Below, piece after piece: positions 21,501-34,943 of a stretch of 64,000 nucleotides of DNA (the first letter of the stretch is position 1; each line of letters opens with the position of its first letter). Under the pieces are notes generated by a model. That model ran no database searches and had not been told where the DNA came from. It saw nothing but the letters and a program-made list of their open reading frames with translations. This DNA is from Neurospora crassa OR74A (taxonomy: Eukaryota; Ascomycota; Sordariomycetes; Sordariales; Sordariaceae), in the NCBI RefSeq assembly GCF_000182925.2, contig NC_026501.1, positions 1,860,001 through 1,924,000 of the forward strand, read 5' to 3'. A program made the position numbers and the translations under genes.

Positions 21501-24500
21501 GACCTCGGGCTCTGGATCAGCGCGAGGCTCGACTTGCTCGGAAACAAGGCCCGATACGCTGAGGGGAATCGGTTCAGGTGCGGGTGGCTCTGGCTCGAGG
21601 ACCGGCTCAATGTGCTCTGAAATGAAAGACGCGACAGTCAGAGGCGCTGATTCGGGAACAGGTTCCAGAACAGGCTCAATGTGTTCAGAAACACATTGCG
21701 AGAAGGTGAGCGGTGCTGGTTCTGGCACAAATTCCAAGACCGGTTCGACGTCCTCACAAACGAGCTTGGACAAGATGAGGGGTACTGGCTCAGGTTCGGG
21801 TTCCGAAACAGGTACAATATCCTCGGTAACGAGGCCTGAAAGACCAAGGGGAAGTGGTTCAGGCTCTGGCTCCTGTACAGGTTCAACATCCTCTGAAACG
21901 AGAGTTGACATTGTAAGCGGTGCCGGTTCAGGAACAGGGTCCAAGAAAGGCTCGATGTTTGTCGAAACGATCGAGGTCACATTCAGTACTACAGGTGTTG
22001 GCTCAATGTCCTCGGATTGAACAACAGAAATGCTCAGCAACTGCACGGCAGTGGTTTGAATGTCATGTTGCACGCCGGCATCGCTATAGGATACGGCCGG
22101 TACGGGCTGTGCGAAAACAGCCCGTCCCTGCTCGTCCCCGAGCATTCGAGTGGAAGCAGGTGACCCGTTAGGTCCAACGACCGATTCCATGGAAATAGGT
22201 CGCTTGATATTGGTGGCACTTCTATCACCTTCTTGGGCGGACACCGTCGATGAAGGCGTACCGGGGGTGTTGACCAAAGATCTGAAATCAACTGGGTCGG
22301 TCACCATTCCGCTATCAACCATCACAGCCCTTGGCAGGCGTGGAACTCTGGGGGGCGGTGTAACTGGGCGGTTCTGGCTAGCAACGGACCGGATGCTTCT
22401 TCGACCTGGCGTAGCGGCGCCCACGGATGATTCATCATCGCTACCAAACTCATTGAGCTCGGCAAACAAGCTTTGACCTTGTTGCGGGGACTCGGATGTG
22501 TTGTTGAAGAAGCTTCCAGGGCTGCTATGCATGCCTGGATCGACACTATGCTGTCGTGACCGTCTGTTGGAAGCAAGAGTAGCACGGCTGATGCCTCTCC
22601 GCAACCTCTGGGCTGGCTGGGCTGATGGAGTCATCATCCGAGGGTCATTAGAAGCGGGATATTCATCGTCTGCTGACGTCGAAGCGGTACTGTCAAAGGA
22701 GTACCGGTGGATTGGATCATCCAAAGGCATCATTGAAGGGCGCTTGAGGCGGCCAGCACCAGTGGAAGCTTCAGTCTCTGTTTGCGCGTCGGAGTCATCA
22801 TCCGAGAATTCCTCGGCCCCGGTCTGGAAATCTTCTGTTTCCGTGGCACGCTCTGCTGCAGTCTCGAAGGCCGCATCGCTAGTTTCGTTCGCTGTTTCGA
22901 AGTGGTCGCTGCTAGATTCCGCAATAGGGATGAAGCTGCGAACGGGACGCAAGTTCGGGCCGGTAGTCGCCACAGTACGAGGGGATGGAGCTTCACTCTG
23001 GTCTTCCCACTCCGGATCCTCTGGGCTAGGGGGCGCAACGGGCAATACCTCGGTCTTGGTCGAGCGGTTAAGGCCCAGCTGACCCAATCTCGGCTTCTTA
23101 AATTCTCTGGACTCCATTTTCCGATTCTTGCGACCGTGAGGTGGGCCATCAGGTCCGGTCCTCAGCTTCTCAACCTCATCACGGGCATCCTGAAGCATGC
23201 GCTTCAGTTCGAGCTTCTCGGTTTTCTCGCGATGAATGTTGGTCCTGAGGGTCTGAATTGTGCGATGGGCATGGGCGAGAGAGGTCTTCAAGGTTTCAGA
23301 CTCGAGTCCAGAGTGTCTGGGGGTTAATTTGACCGGCGACGGTGGTGGTGAATGCTCTGGTGTGCCGCTATCAACCGCCATCTGGTAGTCGTCGTCGCTG
23401 CTGCCATGACGAGATTCGCGCTCCAGTGCTCGTCCACGCTCTTGGGCGAATGCCCTTGCAAGCTCTTGGTTTTGTTGAGTCAACTCGTCGACCTTCTTTT
23501 GCAGCGCCAAGCGCTCACTCTCTGCTAGAGCAGCGTTTCGTCGGCTGGTGCCCAGCTCAATTTCGAGGCTCTTGATGGTGGCAGCATGCTTCTCATCTTG
23601 TTTGGATTGATTATGCTTGAGCTCCTCAAGCTCTCGCTGAGTCGAGTTCTTTTCGGCTTGGACGATGTTGAGCGTCTGTTGAAGTTTTTTCTCGCGATCC
23701 GCACCCTCCCGTTGTGCAGCCAAAAGTTCGTGAATCTGCGTCTCAAGATTCCAGTTTTCATCCTTATATCGGCTCTCACTTTCATCCAAAGCCCGCATGC
23801 GTTGTTGAAGGCCTTCTGCCTCAAGTTCTAACCGAGATCTCTCGACCTTGAGGTTCTTGAGCTCTCCTTCCTTTTCGGCAAGCAGAGCTTGCAGGTTCCG
23901 GACCTGAGCAATCAACGATGTGCTAATTTCGGCAGCAAATTCGATATCGTGGATGCGGTTCGCGGGCTGATTGCGTGATCTCCGATTCGGCATACTGACC
24001 TTGGAAGGAGATGACGAGGCGAGACTCTCGAATTTGGACGGGCTGGCAGAGCGATGCTACAAACCATTAGCCTAAGTTACAACCTACGGAAACAAGGTCT
24101 CTTTACCCTTGAGCCCCTCTCTTCTAGTGAGAAGAGAGACGGAGAAGCCTGAGCCGGGTCATTACTGGGAACTCGCTGTTTGGGCAGGAAAGCACGCGCG
24201 CTTTCTCTGGCAACCTCGTTGTACTCCCTTTCAATCTCAGCCAGTTTCTGGCGCAAATCGGGGTCTATCTCGGATTCGGATTGTAGCTGTTCCACCTCTC
24301 GTAGTCGCTCGGCAAGTTCTCGTTGCTGTTGTACCAAGGCGGTGCCCAATTTGCCAGCCTCCTCCATTCTTCGCTCCGTATCTTGAAGGTGAGCCTTGAG
24401 AGCTCGTTTAACTTGCTCGGCAGAGGCCCCATGGTCGAGCGAGAAGAGTTGGGAGTCAAAAGTGGAATGTCGCGCGTTGTTTTGTCCCGGTGGGCTCAGA

Positions 24501-24583
24501 AAGGGATCGTGCAGGTCGCTGGCGGTCACGACCGCGACCTGGTCGTCGGGTGCCAAAGAGTTGGCCATTCTTCTCGAAGCCAT
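18503..24583 (-). CDS. ApsA/Num1-like cortical anchor with PH domain
   Basis: Exons 24107-24583, 18728-24056 and 18503-18663 encode 1988 residues. The N-terminal part has the conserved ASAEQVKRALKAHLQDTERR segment and long coiled coils (about 55-500, for example QVRNLQALLAEKEGELKNLK). About 23 copies of a 23-residue repeat follow (about 824-1388). A C-terminal PH domain lies at about 1675-1795 (MIGEYLWKYTRKAGRGEMSD to ETWFNALSYLLLR). This layout is that of Aspergillus ApsA and yeast Num1, which sit at the plasma membrane through the PH domain, capture dynein for nuclear positioning and tether mitochondria. The 50-nt first intron and the 64-nt last intron keep the frame; the last exon adds a His-rich, basic tail (THHHHHHTHRGSSRGPSRGP). 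The ATG at 24581-24583 was chosen; MRPACT six codons upstream is an alternative. Confidence 0.88.
20370..22060 (-). repeat. Coding tandem repeats of about 69 bp in the ApsA-like gene
   Basis: About 23 degenerate units encode 23-27 residues each with the pattern SSxxAxDIEPVEEPxAPLPxLS. The units at about 20760-20960 are almost identical at DNA level (the GGTTCTTCGACAGGCTCAAT block recurs every 69 bp), while outer units have diverged to SEHIEPVLEPVPESAPLT-like forms. Recent unit turnover in the middle of the array is likely. A long open frame on the opposite strand (21208-22020) is a by-product of this periodic composition. Confidence 0.85.
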
Positions 24584-27500
24584 CGTACAGGCAGGCCTCA
24601 ATTACTTCTTGATGGGATGCAGTATCCCAACCGCAAGGGCGGTTCGACTTTCGTTTTGTATCGTATCCGAAATGCACTGGATGCAGTCTTTCCTAGGATG
24701 TCGGCAGCCCAATGCTCGTACTGATGTGATTCGGAGTATGAAAGGCAGACCCGGCTGCCTGCGGAATGCTATTAAAGAACAGTCGGCTCTGGTTGTAAAG
24801 AAACAAGGGGGAAAGAGACAACAGTAAAGAGTGACGGCGCCGAAAAGACGGACAACAGTAAGGAGTGACAAAAAAGAAGTTGATTAGGAAATATCGGATA
24901 GCAGTAGGTCGGGCGGCAAGCACAAACAAATGTTATGGCGAGCCGGTAGGGTGTTGAAAAGATCGGAGCAATCAAGTTTGGTTGATGTCCGGATGGTCGG
25001 TCTCGGTCGGTTGGGATTCACGCGACAGGTGCAAGTAGGGACCTCGAACGTCCTGGGGAAGGGAGGGATGTGGTTGTATCGGATATTGAAATTGTCCCCT
25101 TTGATACAGCAGCATGAATGCCGTTCGATGGATCCCAGCGGAAAATTGGATGTTGGTCGGTTGGTAACCTGAGAGAGCTGACTTGGCCCAACTGCGTCAA
25201 CAAAGCTGTCCGCAAATAGGATATCTCGGCCGGTCGCACGCTGCCTGCTTGCTTGGGATTGGGAGTGATGAAGGAGGGGGACGAAGTGGAAGCGAGCAAC
25301 GATTGAATTTGACACGCCGAGGCTGGCAAATCACACATCGATCCACGCCTGCACAACAACACTTGATGGAGAGCTGACACCAGGTGCAGCGACCTGTGCA
25401 CAGCACTGCGCAACACGTAGTGCCTTGCCTCTAGACAGCTCTAACAGCCAACTATGCACATGTGCGTACGCCCACTCACGGCAGTGCAAATGCAAAGGGA
25501 AGCGAAGGGAGTGTGGACTGTGGGAGGAATTGGAGTGTGTGATGATCGACTGGGCTGTTGGAGTGCTGCGGTTGCGCACCTTGCAGTGTACCTATATCTT
25601 GCGCTTCTTGGGCGGTATCCGTCTTGTCCCTTTGCCACGCGCGCGCGCGCTCTTTTCCCTCACGTTTATGTTTTTTTCTTTTCTTTTTTTGCGTCCAAGT
25701 AAGCACGAACACGGTGTGATGGCCGGGGATTGGCCTGGCTCTGGCGGAGAGAATCGGTCGGGGCGCGGTCGGGCGAGTTGGAGTTTGCAGCCCTCCACCG
25801 ACACGGTCGGCAGCCGGACGGTTTAATTAGGTAAGATGGAGAGAAGCCCCTTGAGACGGAAATCCCGTCGGAGCGGAGACGGAAGAGATATGATAGGAGA
25901 TGGAGACAATGAAAAGGGAAAAAAAAAGAGGGAAATTGGACCCAGCAGCGCGCAAGACTGTTCGGCTTGCTGGCTGTCACAGAGGCCCTCACTGGTGGTC
26001 GTAACTCAAATGATGCGAAGGACGGGACGAACTCGCAGTTCAACAGTTTGTGGTGCAAGGGAAGTCCGAGTCGACAAGATGGAAGGGGGGGGAGGGGGGG
26101 AAACGGGGGAGAGCCCGCTGCCGTGGTGCAGTGCGCCTGCCCTGTCGTCGGGGCGTGCCTGTGTGCCTGGGCCTGATCGCTGAATGGCGCTGCAGTCGGG
26201 TGTGCCTGGCGGCTTCCACTTCCACTGGGCTTCCAATCCACTTCCCTTTCCACACTGGTCAGGTTGGATCGCGCGACTGGCGGAGTCCTTGAATAACTGT
26301 AGGGCCCACTTGTCCAATAAGTGCACAGTGCCATGTACAGTTTCGTTTACATGTACCTATGTACTTTAAGTTCCGACCGTCACTGCGGTTCAGTTGTCTC
26401 CTGAGAGCCTGCTCCCAGGGAGGCGCTCTCACTACTGTAGGTGCCAGTCAGTGCTAAGGTTGTGGCACCGACTGTCGACCGTGATTCCGCGTGAGTCTAA
26501 ATGGAAAGCAGTTTGTCCAGGGCCAGTGGAACGGCGGGCAGTCAAACCAATACTCACAAAATCCACGATCTCCACCTCTCGACACCACATTGGCTCATGT
26601 ACTGATCAGCCAGCGGGCATGGAAGGCCAGGAAGGGGTGCTATGTAAAGGTACACACTACTATGCCGCAGATCGGCCAGGAATGAGAAGGGGAGAGGACT
26701 AACTACTGAGAAGTTAAAGAGCCGGAAATAATGGAAATGAGGGAGGGACGACTATAGCAGTCCATGGCCGGTGGGAGTCTCGGAGTGCAACACCGGAAAC
26801 ATCTCACGAGCACGAATTGAGGTTGCTGCTGGACGCTACTATACTACACTACTGCACCGTCAGCTCTCTCCGGGTTTGGGGGGTTTCATCCCCGCGTCAA
26901 ATCATGGCTTGTCGCCGTCGTCTCGCACGAGGCTACCACGGCAGTCCTCCCTCCCTTTCTAACCGGCTTGGGGAACTGAACTTGACACCCGACCTCTCGG
27001 ACCAGTGCCGTTGCTGCGTCTCCTTTGCCAAGGCGCGAATGCAGGGGAACGAGTCAAACGATGTGCGCGGTGCAGCTCGCTAATCGCTTCCCTACATACT
27101 CTACAGAATATTCACCTGTACACCAGGTAGATATTCTGGGTATGGTTCTGTCCTACGATACACCGCCTCACATTTCGTGGGGTTATTGCGACCTTCCACC
27201 ACCTCAGGGAACCAATCCGCCAGATCATCTTATCATCGACTCGATGGGATCTTTGTCAAAACCGCGGTCCTTCCACGACATGCGTGTGACGTAACGCTGC
27301 TATAGTATGGGCTTTATTGTGACTTGACCAAAGGCGGACACCCTGCTCGTCACAACAAGCCAATACGAATAGCTCATCATCAACTCAGACTCTTCGGTCC
27401 AAAAAAAAGAAAGTAAGAGGCAAAGCGAGAGCCCGTAGGCACTTAGGCATTATCACAAAGAAAGAAAAAAAAGAAAGGAAAAAAAAAAAATACATACCAA

Positions 27501-29061
27501 GCTACCACCAACCCGTTCCATTTCTTTTCACTGCTTTCCTCATCATCTTTCTTGTCTTTCTTCTGATCCTCAACGTCCATTGTTACAACGGCGGGATAGA
27601 CATCACCAACACTTTCCACAGTACACCATGATTTAGAGGCCACAACAGCGAGCAAGGTCTGCTGACCTGGCGCTCGCCTGGCAACCCCTATTTAGCTACA
27701 TCCACTCGTCAACTTAACTGGGATCCACACTGGGCGAGTCCCCTAAACCATCGCCATAACCTGTGAAGGAAAAGAAGTTGTTGTACACGAACTTGCTGGT
27801 TTCTCGCAAAAGGACCCTGTTTGAAAAGGCATAGTATCCACAACCGTTTGATGAGAGAGATGGTTTAATGTTCCCCTGTTATGCCTCATCATCTCCATCT
27901 CGCCAACACCACCGAGCCGGAACCATCCGAGATGGATGGTAATGGTACCTGCATAAGAAATGGCGCCGGCCCGCCGTCCGTGCAATGAATGATGGTTTCC
28001 CAGAACCGTCATCGAGCGACCTGCTGCCAGCAACGGCCAGGATCCCGTGTCTATATATTTCAACCCTGGTTTGCTTGTTAACGCGGTTCCTGCGACAGAG
28101 TTACGAAGAGTGCGTAATGAAGTCCCGCGCTAACAACAAAAACCGAGGCTGATGTATATATCCCTGTATTCCATGTGCTGGGCGCGTGTTTCTGTGGTAG
28201 GGCTTTTTCTATCGGCTCCTCTTATGGACACCTCATCACTGTTCACCTTCTTCCCTCGGAGCGGCAATAAACAATAACTTATACCGTTGACAGGGTCGGG
28301 GCCAATAACATGCCGAACCATCTTGATACCCTTTCTATATGATACCCTACCCTACCCAGCTATGGCTTGAAGTATGCAACACCTCGGTTAGAACCTTTCT
28401 GAAACCACGCATCCGCGGATTTCCCAGATTTCCCGATCCAGCCTGGAAGAGCGCAGTCAAGGGATCCATGTGCGGCAATACCATGTGCCAAGCCTTTGTG
28501 TAATTAGTCTCTTAGAATGATGAACGCCGTGGATGACGGTCATAGAACTTGTAAATGAAGGTTTACCAGAGGTTGTATCCTTTCATATTGGCAACAACTT
28601 AATCAGCCAAACCCCGAGTAAACAGACCGGACACCAGACACTCTCCTGAGGAAAGCCATGACCAGACATCATTTCCATGGTGAAGTGGAACCCTTTTCAA
28701 GAAAGAGAATATGAAGAAGAGAAAGGTAAGGACTAAAAATTGTTTGAGAAGAAAAGCGAAATAAAAAGAAGAGAGGAAGTTCAAAAGTCGTGGGTGCGTT
28801 GTCTCTCCGCAGTCCTTGCTCAAAGACGTCGGTGGCTCTCAATAAACTAGGAATGGGAGTTTCTGAGGTTCATGTGCCTCGTAGCATGAAGGTCAGATGA
28901 TGTCCAGGCCCAACTATACAACTTTTTGACCGATTCGAATTCATGAGCCAACAAGCCACCGGTGCTTGACGGAGTAAGTGGAATATCCAACAACAGTGCA
29001 TGAATGGACAAAACAGATTCATATATAATCCCCTTGACCCAAACAACCACGCTAGGCTTGA
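24584..29061. other. 4.5-kb intergenic region, no gene recognised
   Basis: The left part is the ApsA-like promoter and leader; the right end is the REV3 3' region. Many 60-220-codon open frames on both strands overlap, lack domains and follow purine- or pyrimidine-rich stretches (for example about 25640-25690 and 27400-27490). A short reverse-strand frame near 27443-27655 (MDVEDQKKDKKDDEESSEKK) is followed by a GTATGT donor, but no matching downstream exon was found. No RNA gene was seen. Confidence 0.4.
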
Positions 29062-32000
29062 CTACCATTCCAACGATGCCGCCTTCAGGCTCTTATAACT
29101 GTTGTCAATAATCTCTTTCCTCTCCACCAACTCCTCACTCATGGCTCTAACCTTGCCCTTGACAATGGTCTCGAATCTCACTTTCTCCTCCTCATACCTT
29201 ACTCTTGCGTCTTCTTGCATTTCTACACCACTTTCGTCAACCACCTCACCTCTCCCTTCCAGATCCCAATTACCCTCCTCGTCGCCACCCTCATCCTCAC
29301 TACTCGCCTTATCCAATTCCAACTCTCCAAACAACTTGATCAACGGCTCCATCACCCTCTTTACCGCCGTTACCTTCGTCCTCTGCTTCACCCTCGAGTA
29401 AAAGACAGGGCAATCCTTGCTATCGCAGGGCACCTCCTCGGATAACGCAAAGCCCGCACAGCTCTGACACACCTTCATAATCTCCACGTAGCTTTTCTCG
29501 GCTCTGTTGACCTTGGCCTGCATGTCGACCATAAGCGTGGGTGGATCCGAAGCGCACCGGTGACAGAGCGGCAGGCCTCGGTCCACGGCGCCCTCGCCCT
29601 CCTCAAGCATGCCCAGCTCGCGCGCAAGCCCTACCCCGAGCGGCCGCTTGATCTTGACGCCGCAGGCTGTGCAGATGGTGGTATTGAGGAAGGCTTCGAG
29701 AGTCTTGCGCGCTTGGGCTTGGGCAGCTGCGACGTCAGGAGGGAGGAGCTCGCCGTCTTCTCCCAACATATCTTCCATCTCTAGTTCTGCAGCTGCTGCA
29801 GCTGCTTCTGCCGCTGCCGTACCCTTTTTGCTTGGTGACGCCCCTAGCAGTCCCAGCAGTGGGCCTTTGGAAGCATCGTCATCAGCGTCTTCATCCTCCG
29901 CCACCTTCCGCAAGACTTGAACCTTGGGCATCTCCTCATACCAAGTCCTCACGTTCGCGCCGACCAAGTTGAAGATCCTCTCTAGCGGCGGAATGATGTT
30001 CTTGTTAATGTAGTAGTCCGCATCCAACGTAGCATGTGCGTTATTCAACAGCTCCTCGGGTTCCACGCACCGGTCTACCAGCCTCATCCCCGGCGCGCCG
30101 GCCATCACCACATATGGCACCCGTTCGCCATATTGCGGCTCCGCCCGCGCGTCCTCCTTCATCTTTTTGGTGGCAATGAGCGCGCCAGCGGGAGCCGGGC
30201 CGCCGCGACCGGACGTGCTGTACGTGCCCAGCTTGACCTCACGCGCGAAGCAAAAATCCTGCACGGACACGGCGCCGCGCATAATCTTGTGGCACTGCTC
30301 CTGGAAGTAACTCTTGACCTGGCTGAGATCGGCAGTCTCAAAGAGGATTTTGAGCGCCTTCTCCTCGATCCGTTGCTCGGCGGGTGTGCCGTCGCGCCGG
30401 ACCGTCTCGATGCCCTTGGCGTCGAACACGGGCACGGTCTGGTCCCGACTCTCGTACTTGTAGCCGACGTAGCGCTTTTTGGCGAGGAGTACGCATGGGT
30501 GGTAGACCTTTTCGAACTTGAGCTTGACGGGCCGCGGATTCAACTTGGTGACAGCGTCGGCGATCTCTTGGCCGATCTCAAAGGCCTGTTCGCGGGTGCG
30601 GCCCTTGAGAGAGACGAAAAGACTGTCGGTGTCTCCGTAGACAACATCGGCGTCCCATTTTTGGACGCTATGAATGAAGGCTATGGCCCGCTCAAGGGTT
30701 TCGCGACCGGTTTGGACGATGCTGTCGGCAATCTCGGAGCAGGGCATACGACCTGAGAACGAGGCCGATGTGTAACCGTAGGTGACGTTGGCGAGGAGCT
30801 TCAGCGCCAGCTGCCGGTTATTCAGCAGTTGCTGAATCGCCCTATCATCCTTGTCTTGCTTCATACCGGACTTGACCATGATACGAGTTTCGAGAATCTC
30901 GGTAAGCATCTTTGCAAGAAGTGACTTGCGAATATGAGGCTTTGTGTACATCATGCCGTTTGGGGCGATGTTGATGTAATCTTTGAGTAGACTAAGAAGC
31001 CCCTCTTGCCTCTTGTAGTCCATGAAACCCATTTTGTTTCTACCTCGCCAGCTGACGATACGCCCAAGGAAGGTCGAGTAGCAGTAGTTGTAGGCGATCA
31101 TGACACTGGGATACAGACTCTGAAAGTCAAGAACAAGCAAAGGACTGCTGTAGAATGCACTCTGCGGTTCCATCACTAAGGGTAGACACTCCAGAGCGTT
31201 TTGTGCACCCACTTGCTTTCTGCTTGGAGAAGGGAGAAGGAAGTTCTCAGGTTTGGCTATCCTGAACATGATGGACTCTACCTTGAACTGCGATCCTCTG
31301 GAGAAGACAGAAAAAAAGTCAACACCAAGCAGTCTTGCTTGCTCGCTTGTCCTAGGAATGAGCTCGTTCTTTTCCAGGATTTCAATATCAAGCCGCGTTC
31401 TCGTCAGGTAATATCGGAGAACTTTATCCAGATCCTTCGGTCGATCGCTCAGATACCAATCCGATAATGTCTTCCAACTGTAATGAGGAATCCGACGGTG
31501 TAGCAGATGCCAAACAACATTCTCCATGGTATACTGTAGAAGATTGAGTTCGCCTCTCATGGCTCTCCAAATGTTGATCATGTGCCGTCCTGTAATCCGA
31601 ATCGAGGATGTCGTGTTGAAGCCCCAGCGATCCGCATCCTTACCGATACGCCCATTTGACTGAGACTTCATGCGTGAGAACTCATCACAGAGGTCGAGCT
31701 CATACTTTATTCTCGCTCGCTCAATAAGGTAGCCCCATGAACTGCCATGTACCTCATATCCCGTAAAGATATCGGGATCATGGTTCCGCACAATCTCGAC
31801 CATCCGGACCATCATATCAAGTTCTGTTGTCTCTTGAACCACCGGCACGGATGTGTGCTTTCGGATTCTATCTGCAAGCAGACTATCCTCTGAGAAAACG
31901 ATAATGCCCCGTGCCGTATCATCCGGCGTCTGAGTTCCGCGGAGAGCGTTTACTTCGGACCGCAGATACCAAAACACACACTGCACTTCGTCTTCTTCAG

Positions 32001-34943
32001 GATCCGGTACTAGCTTGCCCCGGGTGTTAACATGTACCTCTAGGCTCATGGCGCTCATGTACTGTGCCTGATCCTGTTTGCTTTCAGATTTTGTCTTTTC
32101 GGGATGTTCGAAGCCATGCTTGTTCTTTGGCGTCACGCCCGCAATTTGGGAGCGGTAGGTTTTAATCCTTAGGGGTGTGGAATGGCATCGTTTTGGATTG
32201 CGATCGTTTTGTTCATCTGTCCACCAATTACTGACTTCCTTGAAAGAAGGAGGAGGATCTGCTATTTCCCAACCCCTCATCGCACATTCCTCTTGTTGAG
32301 CCTCATAGATTGCCTCCAGCATCGGCCAGTCGGCACCGGAGGTAGGTTTCTCGCCATATGTCGCCGAAGATGTGCCAGTCGGGTCGAAATCGGAGAGCCA
32401 AGGAACAGAGCTACCGTCAAGTCGGTATTCCCTGCCTGCATATTCTCTCGGTCTGGAGGGAACATCCTCATCCTTACTGTAATATGCGTCTTGATAGATG
32501 ACATCAGGTAGGCCATGTACCTGCATGGTACAGCGGACTTCGCTCAGGGATGGAGGTTTATTGTTCAAGACAAACATTTTCTTTGAGCCACTCCACAAGA
32601 GTGCCGGAGCCAAAGCCACAGGGGCCGAGTCAAGGGGCCTGGACGACGATTTTAGGTTGGATTTAGTCTGACCGGGTTTCGCCTGAGCCGATGGCCCCAA
32701 AATGGTGGGTTGAGGGTCGAAGGCAAGTTGCTTTCTGGTGACGTTACCCTCGTTTTTCTGCGAACCACTCTTTTGGCTCAGTCGCGCCCTTGTGTTAGGA
32801 TCTTGTGGATCTTTGACGACGGGAAAGTTGATCGTACGGTTTTGGAACTCTTGTGTGAAGCTCTGCTTCATAGCAGACTTCATGGGCTGAGATGTCTTAG
32901 GTTTTGGTGGCTCGACCCGCAGACTATTCACCGATAGTTCCTCTCCTGCTGGATCTTGATTATTGGGTTTCATTGGCTGGACTGTCAGAGCTGGCGTCGT
33001 GAATGCCGAATCTTCTGGAACTTCCTTCTGGCATCCTCCCTGATCATGATCTTGAGTTTGTTCCTGTATTATCTGTTGGCCCTGTTTCTGGTCATGTTCC
33101 CGAGACCTTTGCTGGGCCTTTCGATGGACCTTTGGTTGAGCCTCCTCGTGAACCCTCTTGTTTGGTTCCTCGTAAACCCTTTCCGGAGGGTTACTCTGGA
33201 GCTTTCTCTGAGGCCCTGGCTGACCTGCACCTTGAGTTTGTTCATGTGCGTTTCTCGGAGCCTTTCTCAAAGCTCTTTGCGGAGGGTCGGCTTTTATGTG
33301 AAGTGACTCCCTTGAGTACTCAGCTTGGAGCACCTGACGTTTTGCAGGTGCACCATGATCAACTTCTCCCGGCGGCCTGGGATGCTTGAGAGATCTTCGT
33401 TGTCGCTCTCCAGGACCAAGAATCCCGGCTTGTCTTCCTGTATTGGCTGGTATGTTGGAAGAGTAAGTCTGGGCAATCTTCAAAAGTTTATGACGGATGG
33501 AAGCTCTGGGTTGGTATACACGGATCCGCCCATCCATAGGATAAATCATTGAATCCCCCACACCAAATCCTTCTCCAACACCATTCAAAGGCTCCTCCGG
33601 TGAGATTCTGCCCGCGTATTCGTGTCGAGTGTGTTTTGCATACGGCTCGCGTGTCAGCTGAAAAATGCTTCGTTCGTCGACATCGATACTGATGAGATGG
33701 TGTGCATTCATGTGGAAAAATTGTGCTTCGATTTGCAGAGCTTGGCTCAAGTTGTCTGGGTATAAGTCTTCCACTGACTCTAAAGTAGTCTTGATAGTTT
33801 CTTCAAATGGAACTGGTTGCACAAAGCGGGAGAAAGTCTCCTGACGTCCATCTGTGTTGTTCTGTTCCTGAGCAACCAATTGTTGAATACCAGCACGGTA
33901 CTCAGCTTCATGAACCCACCCCATCACCTGTGATTGACGTGGGTCCGCAGACATTGATACCAAGACTTCCGGAGGAAAAGGGTTGACTTCAGGGTCCGTT
34001 ATTCCCATACGCTTTTTCCTGCGGTTTGTCTCATCCGTCCAGAGTCCAGCCATGCTGTGCACCAGCTTTTCTTGGCTTGACACCGGCTGCTCCTTTTCGA
34101 TAAAATCATGATGAAGCCTTCGCTCTTTGACTTGCTTTCGATTCAGGATGTCTTCGACGCAGATGTCCACTTCAAGGGAGCAGTGGCTAGCCCGGGGAAG
34201 GCTGTAATTATCCGTAATCAGCTCTGACGGGATCGTTGTATCGTCCCAGTGATGTTCAGCCTCACGGCCTTCAATGTTGCTGTCATGCTTCGGTACAGGT
34301 GCTCGAAAGGTGGCCATCGCCGCATCCAGGTAGTTACAGCCGTACAGGTTGTAATCAGCCATGAACTGAAGGAGATACTGCAGATGGGCCTCGTATGGTT
34401 GAAATTTCCGACTCATAATAACACCTTGCTGAAGGAGATCGACGAGACGCGACATGACCACCGGGTTGAACAGGTAAATCTTGAGATAGAAGCGATAACC
34501 CACATGGAAGCCATAAAAGGGTATACCTTTTGTCAGCGAAATCCGTGCTACATATTTGGGCCGATCGCGAATGGGATCTTTCCGGTAGCTGATAGCTAAC
34601 GCATGATCTATGGATGCATGCAATTTTGCGATATATTCGTAGGCTAAAACTATGTGAGAAAGGGAACGTATGCGCGAACCATGTGTGTAGAAACAGGGAA
34701 ACACTCACCCTTGTTGGGTTCTAGATTTCCGTCATACTCGACATACAGATAGGGAAAGGCACCATGAATATGAGCGCAGACTTTCTGGCCCTTGTCGGTC
34801 GATCCGAACACCCGAATTACAGGGACTTTGGCGGCCTTCCGCGAACGCGAAAAGCGCACATCTTGGTCAAACTGGGGATCATATCTGGTTGGCGTGGCTT
34901 GGTAGTGATCAATACAGTTCAATCGAAGTCTTAAAAATTCCAT
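29062..34943 (-). CDS. upr-1: REV3, catalytic subunit of DNA polymerase zeta (N. crassa upr-1)
   Basis: Exons 34709-34943 and 29062-34649 (59-nt intron) encode 1940 residues. REV3 extends primers opposite damaged bases and causes most UV mutagenesis. The N-terminal family-B fold begins MEFLRLRLNCIDHYQATPTR. A long low-conservation middle (about 400-800, Gln/Pro/Lys-rich) follows. The exonuclease-like part (DPDIFTGYEVHGSSWGYL) lacks the usual acidic catalytic residues, as in other Rev3. The polymerase motifs are DFQSLYPSVMIAYN (about residue 1253), KLLANVTYGYTSASFSGRMP and VVYGDTDSLFV (about 1415), with all metal-binding aspartates present. The C-terminal CysA (CTACGVK...CHRC, about 1739) and CysB clusters (CQSC...CDSKDC, about 1800-1825) would hold zinc and the 4Fe-4S cluster that binds the Rev7/Pol31-Pol32 partners. 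upr-1 maps near mat in N. crassa, which fits. Intact. Confidence 0.95.

Noticed and set aside
21208-22020. 270-codon Gly/Ser-rich frame opposite the ApsA-like repeats
   Set aside because: Created by the periodic composition of the coding repeats on the other strand.
27443-27655. Small Lys/Glu-rich frame on the - strand
   Set aside because: A donor-like GTATGT follows, but no second exon was found; low complexity explains the frame.
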